Part shown: one piece after another, positions 16,197-26,209 of the stretch
How positions within the stretch are numbered: position 1 is the first letter of the stretch
Layout: every line of letters starts with the position of its first letter
Origin: Lachnospiraceae bacterium
Lineage (GTDB): Bacteria; Bacillota; Clostridia; Lachnospirales; Lachnospiraceae
DNA length: 64,000 nt
NCBI GenBank assembly: GCA_015056765.1
Contig: SVFQ01000011.1
Coordinates: 27,679 to 91,678 of the forward strand
Reading direction: 5' to 3'
The notes under the pieces: model-generated
The model's database searches: none
What the model was told of the DNA's origin: nothing
Seen by the model: the letters and a program-made list of their open reading frames with translations, nothing else
Made by a program: the position numbers and the translations under genes

Positions 16197-17576
16197 TTAT
16201 TGTCCGAGGAGCGATTCCCCGATTTTATGCACGTCTCCGGCACCCATAGTTATCAACAATTCATCCTGTGTGCAATTTTCCAAAAGAAAATTTTCTACTT
16301 CATCAAAGGTTGAAAAATAGTCACATGGCTTGCCTAATGCCTGAATCTCTTCTTGCAGATTCTTGGAAGAAATACCCAGTGTGTCAGTTTCTCTTGCGGC
16401 ATAGATGTCAGTTAAGACTACATGATCTGCAAGGGATAGGGCTTTGGCAAAATCCTTTAATAGTGCTTTTGTACGGCTGTAGGTGTGAGGCTGGAAAACA
16501 CACCATAGCTTAGCGGGATTACTCTTCTTTGCAGCGGTAAGGGTAGCTGCAATTTCCGTAGGGTGATGAGCATAATCATCTACGATGGTAACGCCACCGA
16601 TTTTTCCTTTGTATTCAAAACGTCTGGCACTGCCGGTAAAGGCTTCCAAAGCAGCTGTGATAGCCTGGTCGGAGATGCCTAAAATCTTAGCAGCGGCAAT
16701 AGCAGCTAAAGCGTTTCCTACATTGTGCTGTCCGGGTACATGAAGGACGATTGGGAGCTTTGTCCCATCCGGGCAAACACAGGTAAAACTTGGATGCGCA
16801 AGGGCATCAAAAGTAATATCTTCTGCATAGTAATCGGCAGAAGCGTCAAATCCGAAAGTAGTTACTTTACATGGAAGATTCTCAGTCAGATAGTCGCGTT
16901 TTGGAATATCGTGAGCCAAAATCAGGTTGCCGCCTGCCGGAACGTTCTCTGCAAATTTACGGAAGGAATGATAAATATCATCAAGGTCCTTGAAAAAGTC
17001 CAGATGATCTGCGTCTACATTTAAAATGACAGCAACGTCAGGATATAAACTGAGGAAACTGTTGGTGTATTCACAGGCCTCCGTTACAAAATACTTTTCT
17101 GCTCCGATACGGAAGTTACTGTGAATGGTCTTCAGGATACCGCCAATGGAAAGGGTCGGGTCGGTATCCGCTGTCAGCAGAATATCGGAAAGCATGGAAG
17201 TGGTAGTGGTTTTACCGTGGGTACCGCTGATTGCCAAAGAAGTATGATAATGGCTCATAAGTTGGCCTAAGAGTTCTGCACGGGTCAACATAGGAATGCC
17301 CATTTCAGCAGCTTTGGCAAATTCCGGATTATCCGGATGGATGGCGCTGGTATATACCACCAAATCAATTTGGTCAGAGATGTTCTCTGCACATTGTCTG
17401 TATGCAATTTTGGCGCCCAAATCCTCTAAATGGGTGGTTAAATCTGTCTTTTTGGCATCGGAACCGGAAACAGGGAACTTTTTAGATAAAAGAATCTCTG
17501 CAAGTCCGCTCATACTGATGCCGCCAATTCCCATAAAATGAACGTGGATGGGCTTTTCTAAATCTATTTGAAACAT
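16197..17576 (-). CDS. murC: UDP-N-acetylmuramate--L-alanine ligase
   Basis: MurC adds L-Ala to UDP-MurNAc with ATP in the first step of the peptidoglycan stem peptide. Seen: the N-terminal Rossmann motif HFMGIGGISMSGLAEILL (residues 14-31), the ATP loop ISGTHGKTTTTSML (about 115), the central domain with LNVDADHLDFF, and the C-terminal VDDYAHHPTEIAATL. Length (459) is normal. It is transcribed alone from an extended -10 promoter and is divergent from glgC. Its stop codon abuts the DnaA-box-like cluster that precedes dnaD. Confidence 0.95.
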   Translation of the reverse strand: MFQIDLEKPIHVHFMGIGGISMSGLAEILLSKKFPVSGSDAKKTDLTTHLEDLGAKIAYRQCAENISDQIDLVVYTSAIHPDNPEFAKAAEMGIPMLTRAELLGQLMSHYHTSLAISGTHGKTTTTSMLSDILLTADTDPTLSIGGILKTIHSNFRIGAEKYFVTEACEYTNSFLSLYPDVAVILNVDADHLDFFKDLDDIYHSFRKFAENVPAGGNLILAHDIPKRDYLTENLPCKVTTFGFDASADYYAEDITFDALAHPSFTCVCPDGTKLPIVLHVPGQHNVGNALAAIAAAKILGISDQAITAALEAFTGSARRFEYKGKIGGVTIVDDYAHHPTEIAATLTAAKKSNPAKLWCVFQPHTYSRTKALLKDFAKALSLADHVVLTDIYAARETDTLGISSKNLQEEIQALGKPCDYFSTFDEVENFLLENCTQDELLITMGAGDVHKIGESLLGQ

Positions 17577-17607
17577 GGTATCGCCTCTTTTCTAAATATC
17601 GACGCTT

Positions 17608-17616
17608 ATTATACCA
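17608..17616 (-). promoter_or_regulatory. Extended -10 promoter of murC
   Basis: The minus strand reads TGGTATAAT, a consensus -10 with TGn extension, 32 nt before the murC start codon. The -35 region is weak. Confidence 0.6.
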
Positions 17617-17749
17617 TTTTAATAAGTAAAAGAAAATAAAGCACAAACATCAGAAATGTAGAAGAAAGTAAATTTGTTGAAAACTAATTAAAATTGCTAT
17701 TATTTGACAGAATTTTTAGGCAGTCTACATTCCATTTTCAAACGCTCTA

Positions 17750-17758
17750 TGATATACT
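17750..17758 (+). promoter_or_regulatory. Extended -10 promoter of glgC
   Basis: TGATATACT is a TGn-extended -10 about 85 nt before the glgC start. A perfect TTGACA at 17704-17709 is 43 nt away and too far to pair with it. The 5' leader contains GGTTC/GAACC and CTT/AAG pairings (17773-17805) that may fold, but I recognise no riboswitch. Confidence 0.5.
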
Positions 17759-17843
17759 ATTGTTACATTATAAGGTTCGTCTTTCGCGAAGATGCAGGAT
17801 AGAACCGAAGGACAGAGCTTCAGACATAAAAGGGGAGGACACT

Positions 17844-19112
17844 ATGGTAAAAAAAGAAATGATTGCCATGCTTTTGGCTGGTGGACAGGGCAGTAGACTT
17901 GGAATTTTAACATCAAAAATGGCAAAGCCCGCAGTTGCATTCGGAGGCAAGTATCGTATCATCGATTTCCCTCTTAGTAACTGCATCAATTCCGGCGTGG
18001 ACACAGTAGGCGTGCTGACACAGTATCAGCCACTTCGTCTGAATACACACATTGGCATCGGAATTCCCTGGGACTTAGACCGTAATATCGGTGGTGTTAC
18101 TGTGTTACCTCCTTATGAAAAGGTGGAAAACACTGAGTGGTACACCGGTACTGCGAATGCAATTTTGCAGAATATTGCTTATATGGAAAGTTATAATCCG
18201 GACTATGTTCTGATTTTGTCCGGAGATCATATCTATAAAATGGACTACGAAGTGATGCTGGATTTCCACAAGAAGAACAATGCAGACGTAACCATAGCAG
18301 TTATGCCTGTGCCGTGGGAAGAAGCAAACAGATTCGGCATCATGGTTACAGATGAGAATCGTCGTATCGTAGAATTCCAGGAAAAACCTGCGAAGCCGGC
18401 TAGTAACCTGGCTAGTATGGGTATCTATATTTTCACATGGAAAAAATTAAAAGAAGCGCTTTTGGCAAATAAGGATCAGCCGAATCTGGACTTTGGTATG
18501 CATGTCATTCCATACTGCAGGGAAAAGGATTATCCTTTGTACGCCTATGAGTTTAATGGCTATTGGAAAGACGTAGGAACCTTAAATTCTTACTGGCAGG
18601 CCAATATGGAACTGGTGGATTTGGTACCGGAGTTTAACCTTTACGAAGAGTACTGGAAAATCTATACCAATTCCAGAGCGACACCGCCGCAGTACCTATC
18701 ACCGGAAAGTGAAATCGAAAAGAGTATCGTAGCGGGTGGCTGCGAAATCTACGGCAAGATTTACAATTCGGTTATTGGATGTGGTGTTAAAATCGGAAAG
18801 AATACGGTGATTCGGGATTCTATCATCATGGATGATGTGGAAATCGGTGAAGACTGTATCCTAAATAAGGCCATTGTAGCAGAAAGAGCTAAAATCGGAG
18901 ATAGGGTAGAACTTGGCGTCTTTGAAGAAGCTGAGAATGAAACCAATCCAAATATTTACAACAGTGGCATCTGTACCATTGGAGAAGACTCCATCATACC
19001 GGATGACGTAAAAATCGGTAAAAACGTATGTATCGGTGGAGAGACCACGGCAGAAGACTATGCCGGCGGTATTTTACCAAGTGGTAAGACTTTGATAAAG
19101 GCAGGTGAATAA
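17844..19112 (+). CDS. glgC: Glucose-1-phosphate adenylyltransferase, catalytic subunit
   Basis: GlgC makes ADP-glucose from glucose 1-phosphate and ATP, the committed step of glycogen synthesis. The nucleotidyltransferase domain starts with [15 protein letters not shown] and continues with the regulatory-site-type [15 protein letters not shown] and the catalytic [13 protein letters not shown] (about 126-138). EFQEKPAKP, the sugar-phosphate site, follows, and a left-handed beta-helix ends the protein. AGGGGAGG is 5 nt before ATG 17844 (422 residues); the longer reading frame upstream overlaps the promoter. It overlaps or abuts glgD and forms the usual Firmicutes GlgC/GlgD pair. Confidence 0.95.
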   Translation: MVKKEMIAMLLAGGQGSRLGILTSKMAKPAVAFGGKYRIIDFPLSNCINSGVDTVGVLTQYQPLRLNTHIGIGIPWDLDRNIGGVTVLPPYEKVENTEWYTGTANAILQNIAYMESYNPDYVLILSGDHIYKMDYEVMLDFHKKNNADVTIAVMPVPWEEANRFGIMVTDENRRIVEFQEKPAKPASNLASMGIYIFTWKKLKEALLANKDQPNLDFGMHVIPYCREKDYPLYAYEFNGYWKDVGTLNSYWQANMELVDLVPEFNLYEEYWKIYTNSRATPPQYLSPESEIEKSIVAGGCEIYGKIYNSVIGCGVKIGKNTVIRDSIIMDDVEIGEDCILNKAIVAERAKIGDRVELGVFEEAENETNPNIYNSGICTIGEDSIIPDDVKIGKNVCIGGETTAEDYAGGILPSGKTLIKAGE

Positions 19113-19113
19113 C

Positions 19114-20232
19114 ATGAAGGCAATCGGTATTATTTTAGCAGGTGGTAAAAATCATGGACTTGGCCCTTTATCAGAGAAAAGAGCGGTAGGTGCAATGCCG
19201 GTAGCAGGAAGCTACAGAGCCATTGACTTCTGTCTCAGTAACATGGCCAATTCAAAGGTACAAAAGGTCGGCGTATTTACCCAGTATAATTCCGGCAGCT
19301 TAAACTCTCACCTAAGCAGTTCCAAATGGTGGGATTTCGGACGTAAACAGGGTGGTCTTTTCGTGTTCACACCAAGTATCACTGCGGATAACGGCTTTTG
19401 GTATAGAGGAACTGCAGATTCTATTTACCAGAATCTGGATTTCTTAAAGAGCAGTCATGAGCCATATGTCATCATTGCATCAGCGGATTGTGTCTATAAA
19501 CTGGACTACAATAAAGTGTTGGATTATCACATCGAGAAAAAAGCGGATATTACGGTAGTGTGCAAGGATATGCCAAAGGGCACCAATCTGGAGCGTTACG
19601 GTACCGTGAAGATGAATGAAGAATGCCGCATAGAAGGATTTGAGGAAAAACCGTTGGTGGCAAAATCCAACACCATTTCCTGTGGTATCTACATCGTTAG
19701 AAGACATCAGCTTATCGACATGGTGGAAAAAGCAGCCAAAGAAGAGCGGTATGACTTTGTAAGAGATATTCTGATCCGTTATAAAGATATGAAACATATC
19801 TACGGATATAAGATTAAGGACTACTGGAGCAATATCGGAACAGTAGAGGATTACTATCGTACCAATATGGACTTCTTGAAGCCGGAAACCAGAGACTATT
19901 TCTTCAAACAGCTTCCGGAAGTATATTCTAAAGTGGCAGATTTGCCTCCGGCCAAATTCAACACCGGCGCCAGAGTGAAAAACTCCCTGGTGGCCAGCGG
20001 ATGTATCATTAACGGAACGGTAGAAAATTCAGTGGTATTCCGTGAAGCATACATCGGAAACAATTGCGTGATTAAGAATTCCATCATTTTAAATGATGTT
20101 TATATCGGTGACAATAGCCATATTGAGAACTGCATCGTAGAGAGCCGAGGCACCATGCGAGCAGGATCTGAGTACATCGGAGACGATGGAATTCGAGTTG
20201 TCGTTGAGAGAAACGACAGATATATTCTGTAG
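19114..20232 (+). CDS. glgD: Glucose-1-phosphate adenylyltransferase-like subunit GlgD
   Basis: This 372-residue paralogue of GlgC usually acts as a non-catalytic or modulating partner in a GlgC/GlgD heterotetramer. The N-terminal loop is changed to [19 protein letters not shown], which lacks the GxGxRL signature. The catalytic LSGDH is replaced by [12 protein letters not shown]. The beta-helix at the C-terminus is kept. ATG 19114 follows the glgC stop (19110-19112) by one base, with AGGTGA as ribosome binding site, so translation is probably coupled. GTG 19105 is an alternative start that overlaps glgC. Confidence 0.92.
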   Translation: MKAIGIILAGGKNHGLGPLSEKRAVGAMPVAGSYRAIDFCLSNMANSKVQKVGVFTQYNSGSLNSHLSSSKWWDFGRKQGGLFVFTPSITADNGFWYRGTADSIYQNLDFLKSSHEPYVIIASADCVYKLDYNKVLDYHIEKKADITVVCKDMPKGTNLERYGTVKMNEECRIEGFEEKPLVAKSNTISCGIYIVRRHQLIDMVEKAAKEERYDFVRDILIRYKDMKHIYGYKIKDYWSNIGTVEDYYRTNMDFLKPETRDYFFKQLPEVYSKVADLPPAKFNTGARVKNSLVASGCIINGTVENSVVFREAYIGNNCVIKNSIILNDVYIGDNSHIENCIVESRGTMRAGSEYIGDDGIRVVVERNDRYIL

Positions 20233-20285
20233 TATTCTACAAGAAAAAAGCCCGTGTATATTACCTGACGAGAGGGGAAAAGGAC

Positions 20286-20567
20286 ATGCAGATAACAGAC
20301 GTACGCGTAAGAAAAATCACAAAAGAAGGCAGAATGAAAGCGGTAGTTTCCATTACACTGGACAACGAATTCGTAGTTCATGACATCAAGGTCATCGAGG
20401 GCGATAAGGGTCTTTTCATTGCAATGCCAAGCAAAAAATCTTTGGATGGAGAATATCGTGATATTGCTCATCCAATCAACTCTGATACCAGAGACAAAAT
20501 TCAAAAAGTAATTCTGGAAGGCTATGAGAAAGCTCTTAGCGAACCGGATGTAGAAACAGTAGAATAA
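20286..20567 (+). CDS. spoVG: SpoVG family regulator
   Basis: This 93-residue protein begins [11 protein letters not shown] and contains [29 protein letters not shown] and YRDIAHPIN, the SpoVG signature. SpoVG proteins bind RNA and DNA and affect sporulation, cell envelope and virulence genes in Firmicutes. GGGGAAAAGG precedes the ATG, and glgD ends 53 nt upstream with no clear terminator between, so it may be co-transcribed with glycogen genes. A strong terminator follows. Confidence 0.95.
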   Translation: MQITDVRVRKITKEGRMKAVVSITLDNEFVVHDIKVIEGDKGLFIAMPSKKSLDGEYRDIAHPINSDTRDKIQKVILEGYEKALSEPDVETVE

Positions 20568-20615
20568 CGGAAGAACAAACCTAAGACACTATGGGGACAA
20601 ATATACGGGTTCAAG

Positions 20616-20644
20616 AAAAGCTGCAATCACTGCAGCTTTTTTTG
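20616..20644 (+). terminator. Rho-independent terminator after spoVG
   Basis: AAAAGCTGCA pairs with TGCAGCTTTT around a 5-nt loop, followed by TTT. Confidence 0.88.
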
Positions 20645-20650
20645 TGTTGC

Positions 20651-20678
20651 TTGCGAAAGCCTGTCATCATGTTACAAT
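20651..20678 (+). promoter_or_regulatory. Probable promoter of pth-mfd
   Basis: TTGCGA (20651-20656) and TACAAT (20673-20678) are separated by 16 nt, about 28 nt before the pth start codon and directly after the spoVG terminator. Confidence 0.45.
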
Positions 20679-20706
20679 ACAATAAGAAAAGAAACGGAGA
20701 AGATTT

Positions 20707-21285
20707 ATGATTGTAATTGCAGGCCTGGGGAACCCGGGAAAAGAATATGAACACACAAGACATAACGTGGGATTTGATTTAATCGACGTGCTGGCAGAAC
20801 GCTATCAGATCGGAGTAAACGAAAGCAAATTCCAGGGACTATACGGAAAAGGCATCATCGAAGGGGAAAAGGTAATCCTGGTGAAGCCTTTGACCTACAT
20901 GAACCTGAGTGGAATCTGCATTCAGGAAGTATTGCATTATTTTAAATGCGATCCAAAGACAGACCTGATTGTGATTTCGGATGATATATCTTTACCGGAA
21001 GGAATGATCCGTATCCGCAAAAAAGGCAGTGCCGGTGGACACAATGGACTGAAAAACATCATTGCCCAGGTGGGAACGGATGAGTTTGCCAGAATCCGCA
21101 TTGGAGTAGGAGACAAGCCAAAAAATGGAGATCTGGTGAATCATGTGCTGGGACACTTTACAAAAGAAGCCAGAGCACAGGTGGAGCAAGGCCTTGAAAA
21201 TGCTGCGGACGCAATTGCATTAGCTGTACGTGAAAACATGGATGCAGCCATGAATCAGTTTAATAAGAAGAAAAGTGATGACTGA
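20707..21285 (+). CDS. pth: Peptidyl-tRNA hydrolase
   Basis: Pth releases peptides from prematurely dropped peptidyl-tRNA. The 192-residue protein shows AGLGNPGKEYEHTRHNVGFDLID with the catalytic His of TRHNVGF at residue 20, LVKPLTYMNLSG, ISDDISLPEG (catalytic Asp region) and KKGSAGGHNGLKNI. Length is normal. It lies 20 nt upstream of mfd, a conserved neighbour in Firmicutes. Confidence 0.95.
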   Translation: MIVIAGLGNPGKEYEHTRHNVGFDLIDVLAERYQIGVNESKFQGLYGKGIIEGEKVILVKPLTYMNLSGICIQEVLHYFKCDPKTDLIVISDDISLPEGMIRIRKKGSAGGHNGLKNIIAQVGTDEFARIRIGVGDKPKNGDLVNHVLGHFTKEARAQVEQGLENAADAIALAVRENMDAAMNQFNKKKSDD

Positions 21286-21305
21286 TCAGATAAAGTGAGG
21301 AGTGC

Positions 21306-24300
21306 ATGGAAGTTTTAAGAAGCCCGATACGTGAACTTGGGGTGTATGAGGAAATCGAGAAATCCCTAAAAAAGAAGGAAAAAATTCTTCTGTCAGGGTG
21401 CATTGATTCTCAAAAAATTCATATGATGGATGGAATAGGGGCGCCATATAAAAAGCGCCTCATTTTGACGTATTCCGATCAGAGAATGCGGGAAATCTAC
21501 GAAGACATGAGAACTTATGACAAGCAGGTCAAAATGTACCCGGCAAAAGACTTGATCTTCTTCGAGGCGGACATTCGTGGTAACCAGCTTTTGACAGAAC
21601 GCATGAAAACCATGCGTCACATGATTGAAAGCGAACAATGCACGGTGGTAACTACCTTTTCTGCACTGATGACCCCGCAGATTCCTTTGAAAATCGTGAA
21701 GAAAAACATGATTTCCATGAAAAAAGGGGATAACTTCGAGCTGACAAAACTGTCAGAAAAACTGACGGTTCTTGGCTACGAAAAGGTGTATCAGGTGGAA
21801 GGACCGGGACAATTTTCGGTTCGAGGAGATATTCTGGATATTTTCGATTTAACGGAAGAAAACCCATATCGAATCGACTTCTGGGGAGATGAGATTGAGA
21901 ATATCCGAAGCTTTGATTGCCTAAGCCAGCGTTCTGTAGAGCCTTTGGAAGAAATACAGATTTATCCGGCTACAGAGATGATTATTACGGATTCTCTTTT
22001 ATCCGACGGTATGGATAACATCCAAAAGGATGCGGAACGGCAGGAGAAGTATTTCCGTGAAAAGCATATGTCGGAGGAAGCGGGCAGAATTCGAAAAGCT
22101 GCGCAGAATCTGCACGATGAAGTCTTCGAGTTTGGGAATAAGAGTAATCTGGAGTCCTATATCCGCTATTTCTTTGACGGTATGGATTCCTTTTTGCAAG
22201 CCTTTGCAGCGGAGGAGACCATTGTCTGTCTGGATGAGCCTACCCATGTAAGAGAACATGCAGAAGCGGTGGAACTGGAATTTAGAGAAAGTATGTCCCA
22301 CAGGTTGGAGAAGGGCTATGCGCTTCCGGGACAGGTAGAGCTTCTGTTTCCGCAAAAGAAAATCCTGGCGCTCATGGAAGACTATCCCGTCGCTATGCTG
22401 TCTGTATTAGATCAGAAGAAACCACTTCTAAAGCCGGACCAGAAATTTGATATTCCCGTGGTGGGCGTATCTTCGTATAATAACAGTTTTGAAGCGCTGG
22501 TAAAGGAACTGACCAGGTATCGAAAGGAAGGGTATCGAGTTCTGATTCTTTCAGGCTCCAGGTCCAGAGCAAAACGACTGGCGGAGGATTTGACCGAGCA
22601 GGGCGTCAACGCCTTTTACTCTGAAAATGAGGACAGGGTACTGCAGCCTTCTGAAGTTATGACTTTCTATGGTCGTGCTGCGAAGGGCTTTGCTTATCCG
22701 CTCCTTAAGTTTGCGGTCATTGCCGACACGGATATCTTCGGCGCGGAAAAGAAAAAGAAGAAGAAAAAACGTGCCTACGAAGGTCAGAAAATCAGCCACT
22801 TTGACGACTTGAAGGTGGGCGACTATGTGGTTCATGAAAGCCACGGACTTGGTGTATATGAAGGTATCGAAAAGGTAGAAATCGAGCATGTGGTGAAGGA
22901 TTACATGAAGATTTCCTATCGAGATGGTGGCATCCTTTACGTACTTGCTACGAACCTGGACGCTATTCAGAAATATGCTTCTGCAGATGCCAAGAAACCG
23001 AAGCTGAATAAGCTGGGCACACAAGAGTGGGTCCGCACCAAAACCAAAGTACGACTTGCCACAGAAGAAGTGGCACAGGACCTGGTGAATCTCTATGCAG
23101 CCAGAGGACAGCGCATTGGTTATGTGTATGGCCCTGATACAGTTTGGCAAAAAGAATTTGAAGAAATGTTTCCTTATGAGGAGACGGATGATCAGCTAAA
23201 AGCCATTGAAGACACCAAGAAGGACATGGAAAGTACAAAAATCATGGACCGATTGGTGTGCGGTGATGTGGGATACGGAAAGACGGAAGTGGCTATTCGA
23301 GCTGCATTTAAGGCGGTGCAGGAAGGAAAGCAAGTGGTATTTTTGGTACCTACAACAATCCTTGCACAGCAGCATTACAATACCTTTGTGCAACGTATGA
23401 AAGACTTTCCGGTACGAATCGCATTACTTTCCAGATTCCGTACGGCGGCGGAACAAAGAAAGACCATTGCGGACTTGAAAACCGGCATGGTGGACATCGT
23501 GATTGGTACCCATAGAGTTTTGTCCAAGGATGTGACTTATAAGGATCTGGGACTTCTCATTATCGATGAGGAACAGCGCTTTGGTGTAACCCACAAGGAA
23601 AAGATTAAGAAGATGCGTGAAACCGTCGATGTGCTGACTTTGACAGCAACACCGATTCCGAGAACTTTGCACATGAGTCTCATTGGTATCCGTGATATGA
23701 GTTTATTGGAAGAAGCGCCACAAGACAGACTGCCTATTCAGACCTTTGTCAGTGAATACAATGAAGAGATTGTCAGAGAAGCCATCCTTCGTGAACTATC
23801 CAGAAATGGACAGGTTTACTACTTATATAATCGCGTCAATGATATTGCAGAAATGGCTGCGAAAATCAGCAAACTTTTGCCGGAAGCCAACGTAGCCTTT
23901 GCCCACGGCCAGATGAAGGAAAACGAACTGGAAAGAATCATGCTGGACTTCATTAATGGAGATATTGACGTACTGGTAAGCACTACCATCATCGAAACCG
24001 GCTTGGATATTCCCAATGTCAACACAATCATCGTTCACGATTCAGACAGAATGGGACTTTCTCAGCTGTATCAGCTAAGGGGCCGTGTAGGTAGGGCGAA
24101 AAGAAATGCCTATGCATTCTTTATGTATCGCAAAGATAAGATATTGCAGGAAGTGGCAGAAAAGAGACTGGCGGCCATTCGCGAATTCACGGAACTGGGC
24201 AGCGGCTTTAAGATCGCCATGCGTGATTTGGAAATCCGTGGTGCCGGTAATCTCCTTGGATCTCAGCAGCATGGCCATATGGCAGCAGTGGGCTATGACT

Positions 24301-24830
24301 TGTACTGCAAGATGCTAAACGAAGCGGTGAAGACTTTAAAAGGCGAGGCGGAGACTCTGGATTTTGCAACTACGGTAGAAATCGATGCGGATGCTTATAT
24401 CCCGCCAACCTACATCGTGAACGAAATGCAGAAACTGGATATCTACAAGCGTATTGCCAGCCTGGAGACAGAAGAAGAAATCGAAGACATGAAGGAGGAG
24501 CTTTTGGACCGTTTTGGTGAGATTCCGCATAGTGCTGCTAACCTTCTCAGAATTGCAGGTATCCGAATCAAAGCCCATCGTTTGTATGTGACGGAAATCA
24601 AAGGAAAAAACGGGGAGCTGATGCTGACCATGCGACCGGATGCAAAACTACGGGTAGACGCCATCCCTGCTTTATTAAAAAAATATAAAAAGAAGATGAC
24701 GTTACAGACAAAAGGCACCCCCTATTTCTTGCTGCATTATGTCAGAACCGGCATTATTGAAAAGGACGAAGAAAACCTGTTAAAGGCCATTGAGATGGTA
24801 CTGACAGACATGACAGAAAGCTTACTTTAG
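21306..24830 (+). CDS. mfd: Transcription-repair coupling factor
   Basis: Mfd pushes or removes stalled RNA polymerase and recruits UvrA at DNA damage. The 1174-residue protein has the UvrB-like N-terminal module (about 1-350, with VEGPGQFSVRGDILDIF), the RNA polymerase interaction domain (KVGDYVVHESHGLGVYEG, about 500-570), and the RecG-like helicase with Walker A CGDVGYGKTEVA, IIDEEQRFG and LTATPIPRTL. The Mfd-specific TRG end and the C-terminal UvrA-binding domain follow (LDRFGEIP). A Lys-rich run (EKKKKKKKR) precedes the polymerase interaction domain. Length and order are standard. Confidence 0.96.
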   Translation: MEVLRSPIRELGVYEEIEKSLKKKEKILLSGCIDSQKIHMMDGIGAPYKKRLILTYSDQRMREIYEDMRTYDKQVKMYPAKDLIFFEADIRGNQLLTERMKTMRHMIESEQCTVVTTFSALMTPQIPLKIVKKNMISMKKGDNFELTKLSEKLTVLGYEKVYQVEGPGQFSVRGDILDIFDLTEENPYRIDFWGDEIENIRSFDCLSQRSVEPLEEIQIYPATEMIITDSLLSDGMDNIQKDAERQEKYFREKHMSEEAGRIRKAAQNLHDEVFEFGNKSNLESYIRYFFDGMDSFLQAFAAEETIVCLDEPTHVREHAEAVELEFRESMSHRLEKGYALPGQVELLFPQKKILALMEDYPVAMLSVLDQKKPLLKPDQKFDIPVVGVSSYNNSFEALVKELTRYRKEGYRVLILSGSRSRAKRLAEDLTEQGVNAFYSENEDRVLQPSEVMTFYGRAAKGFAYPLLKFAVIADTDIFGAEKKKKKKKRAYEGQKISHFDDLKVGDYVVHESHGLGVYEGIEKVEIEHVVKDYMKISYRDGGILYVLATNLDAIQKYASADAKKPKLNKLGTQEWVRTKTKVRLATEEVAQDLVNLYAARGQRIGYVYGPDTVWQKEFEEMFPYEETDDQLKAIEDTKKDMESTKIMDRLVCGDVGYGKTEVAIRAAFKAVQEGKQVVFLVPTTILAQQHYNTFVQRMKDFPVRIALLSRFRTAAEQRKTIADLKTGMVDIVIGTHRVLSKDVTYKDLGLLIIDEEQRFGVTHKEKIKKMRETVDVLTLTATPIPRTLHMSLIGIRDMSLLEEAPQDRLPIQTFVSEYNEEIVREAILRELSRNGQVYYLYNRVNDIAEMAAKISKLLPEANVAFAHGQMKENELERIMLDFINGDIDVLVSTTIIETGLDIPNVNTIIVHDSDRMGLSQLYQLRGRVGRAKRNAYAFFMYRKDKILQEVAEKRLAAIREFTELGSGFKIAMRDLEIRGAGNLLGSQQHGHMAAVGYDLYCKMLNEAVKTLKGEAETLDFATTVEIDADAYIPPTYIVNEMQKLDIYKRIASLETEEEIEDMKEELLDRFGEIPHSAANLLRIAGIRIKAHRLYVTEIKGKNGELMLTMRPDAKLRVDAIPALLKKYKKKMTLQTKGTPYFLLHYVRTGIIEKDEENLLKAIEMVLTDMTESLL

Positions 24831-24877
24831 CATGACAAATGGCTTAAAATAGGGCTTTTTCATACCAAAAAGATTGG

Positions 24878-24906
24878 TTGCAAAATTGAAATGAATTCAT
24901 TATACT
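24878..24906 (+). promoter_or_regulatory. Promoter of the nucleoside uptake operon
   Basis: TTGCAA (24878-24883) and TATACT (24901-24906) are separated by exactly 17 nt and lie in the 130-nt gap after mfd. Confidence 0.65.
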
Positions 24907-24960
24907 TAATGAGTAAAACATGCGTAGAAGACTACGCGAGAATCTTTAGGAGGATTTATT

Positions 24961-26082
24961 ATGAAGAAAAAAGTATTAGCTCTCGTACTGACAGCTGCTA
25001 TGGCTCTCTCCATGACAGCATGCGGTGCCGCTGAAACAGCTACTACAACTGCAGAGTCCGTTGTAGAAGAAGTAGCTAGCGAAGCTGCTGAAACAGTTGC
25101 TGAGGAAGTTAGCGAAGCTGCTGCAGAAGCAACAGGTGACTATGCTGACATCAAGATCGGTATGGTTACAGACGTAGGTGGCGTAAACGATGGCTCCTTC
25201 AACCAGTCTTCTTGGGAAGGCCTTCAGAGAGCTGGCGACACACTTGGATGCCAGGTTAAATACCTTGAATCCAAAACAGATGCTGACTATGCATCCAACC
25301 TTGAAACATTCATCGACGAAGAATATGACTTAATTATCGCTGTAGGTTATCAGCTTGCAGATGCTGTTAAAGCAGCAGCTACTGAGAACCCAGATCAGAA
25401 ATTTGCAATCATTGATGATTCCAGCAACGCTGATCTTCCAAACGTAACATGCTTAATGTTCAAACAGGCTCAGGCTTCCTACTTAGTAGGTTATGTAGCT
25501 GGTCTTACAACAAAGAGCAACACTGTAGGTTTCGTACTTGGTATGTCCACAGCTACTATGAACGAGTTCGGTTATGGTTACTGTGCAGGTGTACTGGATG
25601 CTAACCCAGACGCTAAAATTCTTCAGCAGAACGCAAACTCTTTCGCAGATACAGCTGCTGGTAAGAGTGCTGCTACCGCTATGGTAACAGATGGCGCTGA
25701 CGTTATCTTCCACGCTGCAGGTGGTACAGGTCTTGGTGTTATCGAAGGTTGTACAGATGCTAAAATCTGGGCAATCGGTGTTGACTCTGACCAGAGCGTA
25801 ATCGCTCCAGAGACAATCCTTACATCCGCTATGAAGAGAGTTGATAATGCTTGCTTCGACGCTGCAAAGAACGTATGTGAAGGCAGCCTTACAAGCGGTG
25901 TTGTAACATATGACTTATCTTCTGAAGGTGTTGATATCGCTCCTACTACTACAAACATCCCTGCAGATGTACTTGAAAAAGTAAATGAGCAGAAAGCAAA
26001 GATCATTTCTGGCGAAGTTGTTGTTCCAGAAACTCAGGCTGATTTCGAAGCTAAATACGGCGACGTATACGAGTTAGATTAA
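24961..26082 (+). CDS. BMP family nucleoside-binding lipoprotein
   Basis: This 373-residue substrate-binding lipoprotein has a signal peptide ending in the lipobox SMTAC (Cys21), an acidic Ala/Glu/Val-rich linker (about 22-58), and the BMP/PnrA fold: IGMVTDVGGVNDGSFNQSSWEG, LIIAVGYQLADAV, ATENPDQKFAIIDD and DVIFHAAGGTGLGVIE. These proteins bind purine or pyrimidine nucleosides. It heads an operon with a matching ATPase, two permeases, deoC and tdk, which supports nucleoside as the ligand. A terminator follows the gene, so it is probably made in excess over the membrane parts. Codon use is strongly biased. Confidence 0.92.
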   Translation: MKKKVLALVLTAAMALSMTACGAAETATTTAESVVEEVASEAAETVAEEVSEAAAEATGDYADIKIGMVTDVGGVNDGSFNQSSWEGLQRAGDTLGCQVKYLESKTDADYASNLETFIDEEYDLIIAVGYQLADAVKAAATENPDQKFAIIDDSSNADLPNVTCLMFKQAQASYLVGYVAGLTTKSNTVGFVLGMSTATMNEFGYGYCAGVLDANPDAKILQQNANSFADTAAGKSAATAMVTDGADVIFHAAGGTGLGVIEGCTDAKIWAIGVDSDQSVIAPETILTSAMKRVDNACFDAAKNVCEGSLTSGVVTYDLSSEGVDIAPTTTNIPADVLEKVNEQKAKIISGEVVVPETQADFEAKYGDVYELD

Positions 26083-26111
26083 TCAGACTGACCTAGGTCA
26101 ATAGGATTAGT

Positions 26112-26147
26112 AAAAGGGTACAGAAGCATTTTCTGTACCCTTTTTTT
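26112..26147 (+). terminator. Terminator between the BMP gene and its ABC genes
   Basis: AAAGGGTACAGAA pairs with TTCTGTACCCTTT, followed by a run of T. It probably allows partial readthrough, giving more binding protein than transporter. Confidence 0.9.
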
Positions 26148-26209
26148 GTGGTAAAATAAGACTAGTTTTTATGAACAAATCCCAATAGAAAGTTATGGAG
26201 GGTATGCAC

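Noticed and set aside
16049..16249. Small plus-strand frame with a VDTVDTVDTV repeat
   Set aside because: The repeat is simply the translation of the tandem TGTGGATAC units. There is no ribosome binding site, and the frame runs antisense into murC.
16072..16258. Interpretation of the DnaA-box-like cluster as the chromosomal origin
   Set aside because: dnaA, dnaN, recF and rpmH are absent nearby, and no site is a perfect consensus box. A regulatory or titration site is the more careful reading.
17704..17709. TTGACA as the -35 box of glgC
   Set aside because: It is 43 nt from the extended -10 box at 17750-17758, and no -10 box lies 16-18 nt downstream of it.
17694..17843. 50-codon N-terminal extension of glgC
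   Set aside because: It covers the promoter and leader. ATG 17844 has AGGGGAGG, and its product starts as GlgC proteins do.
22551..23150. Antisense frame of 199 codons within mfd
   Set aside because: The plus strand encodes conserved Mfd motifs throughout, and the antisense product shows no motif or start signal.
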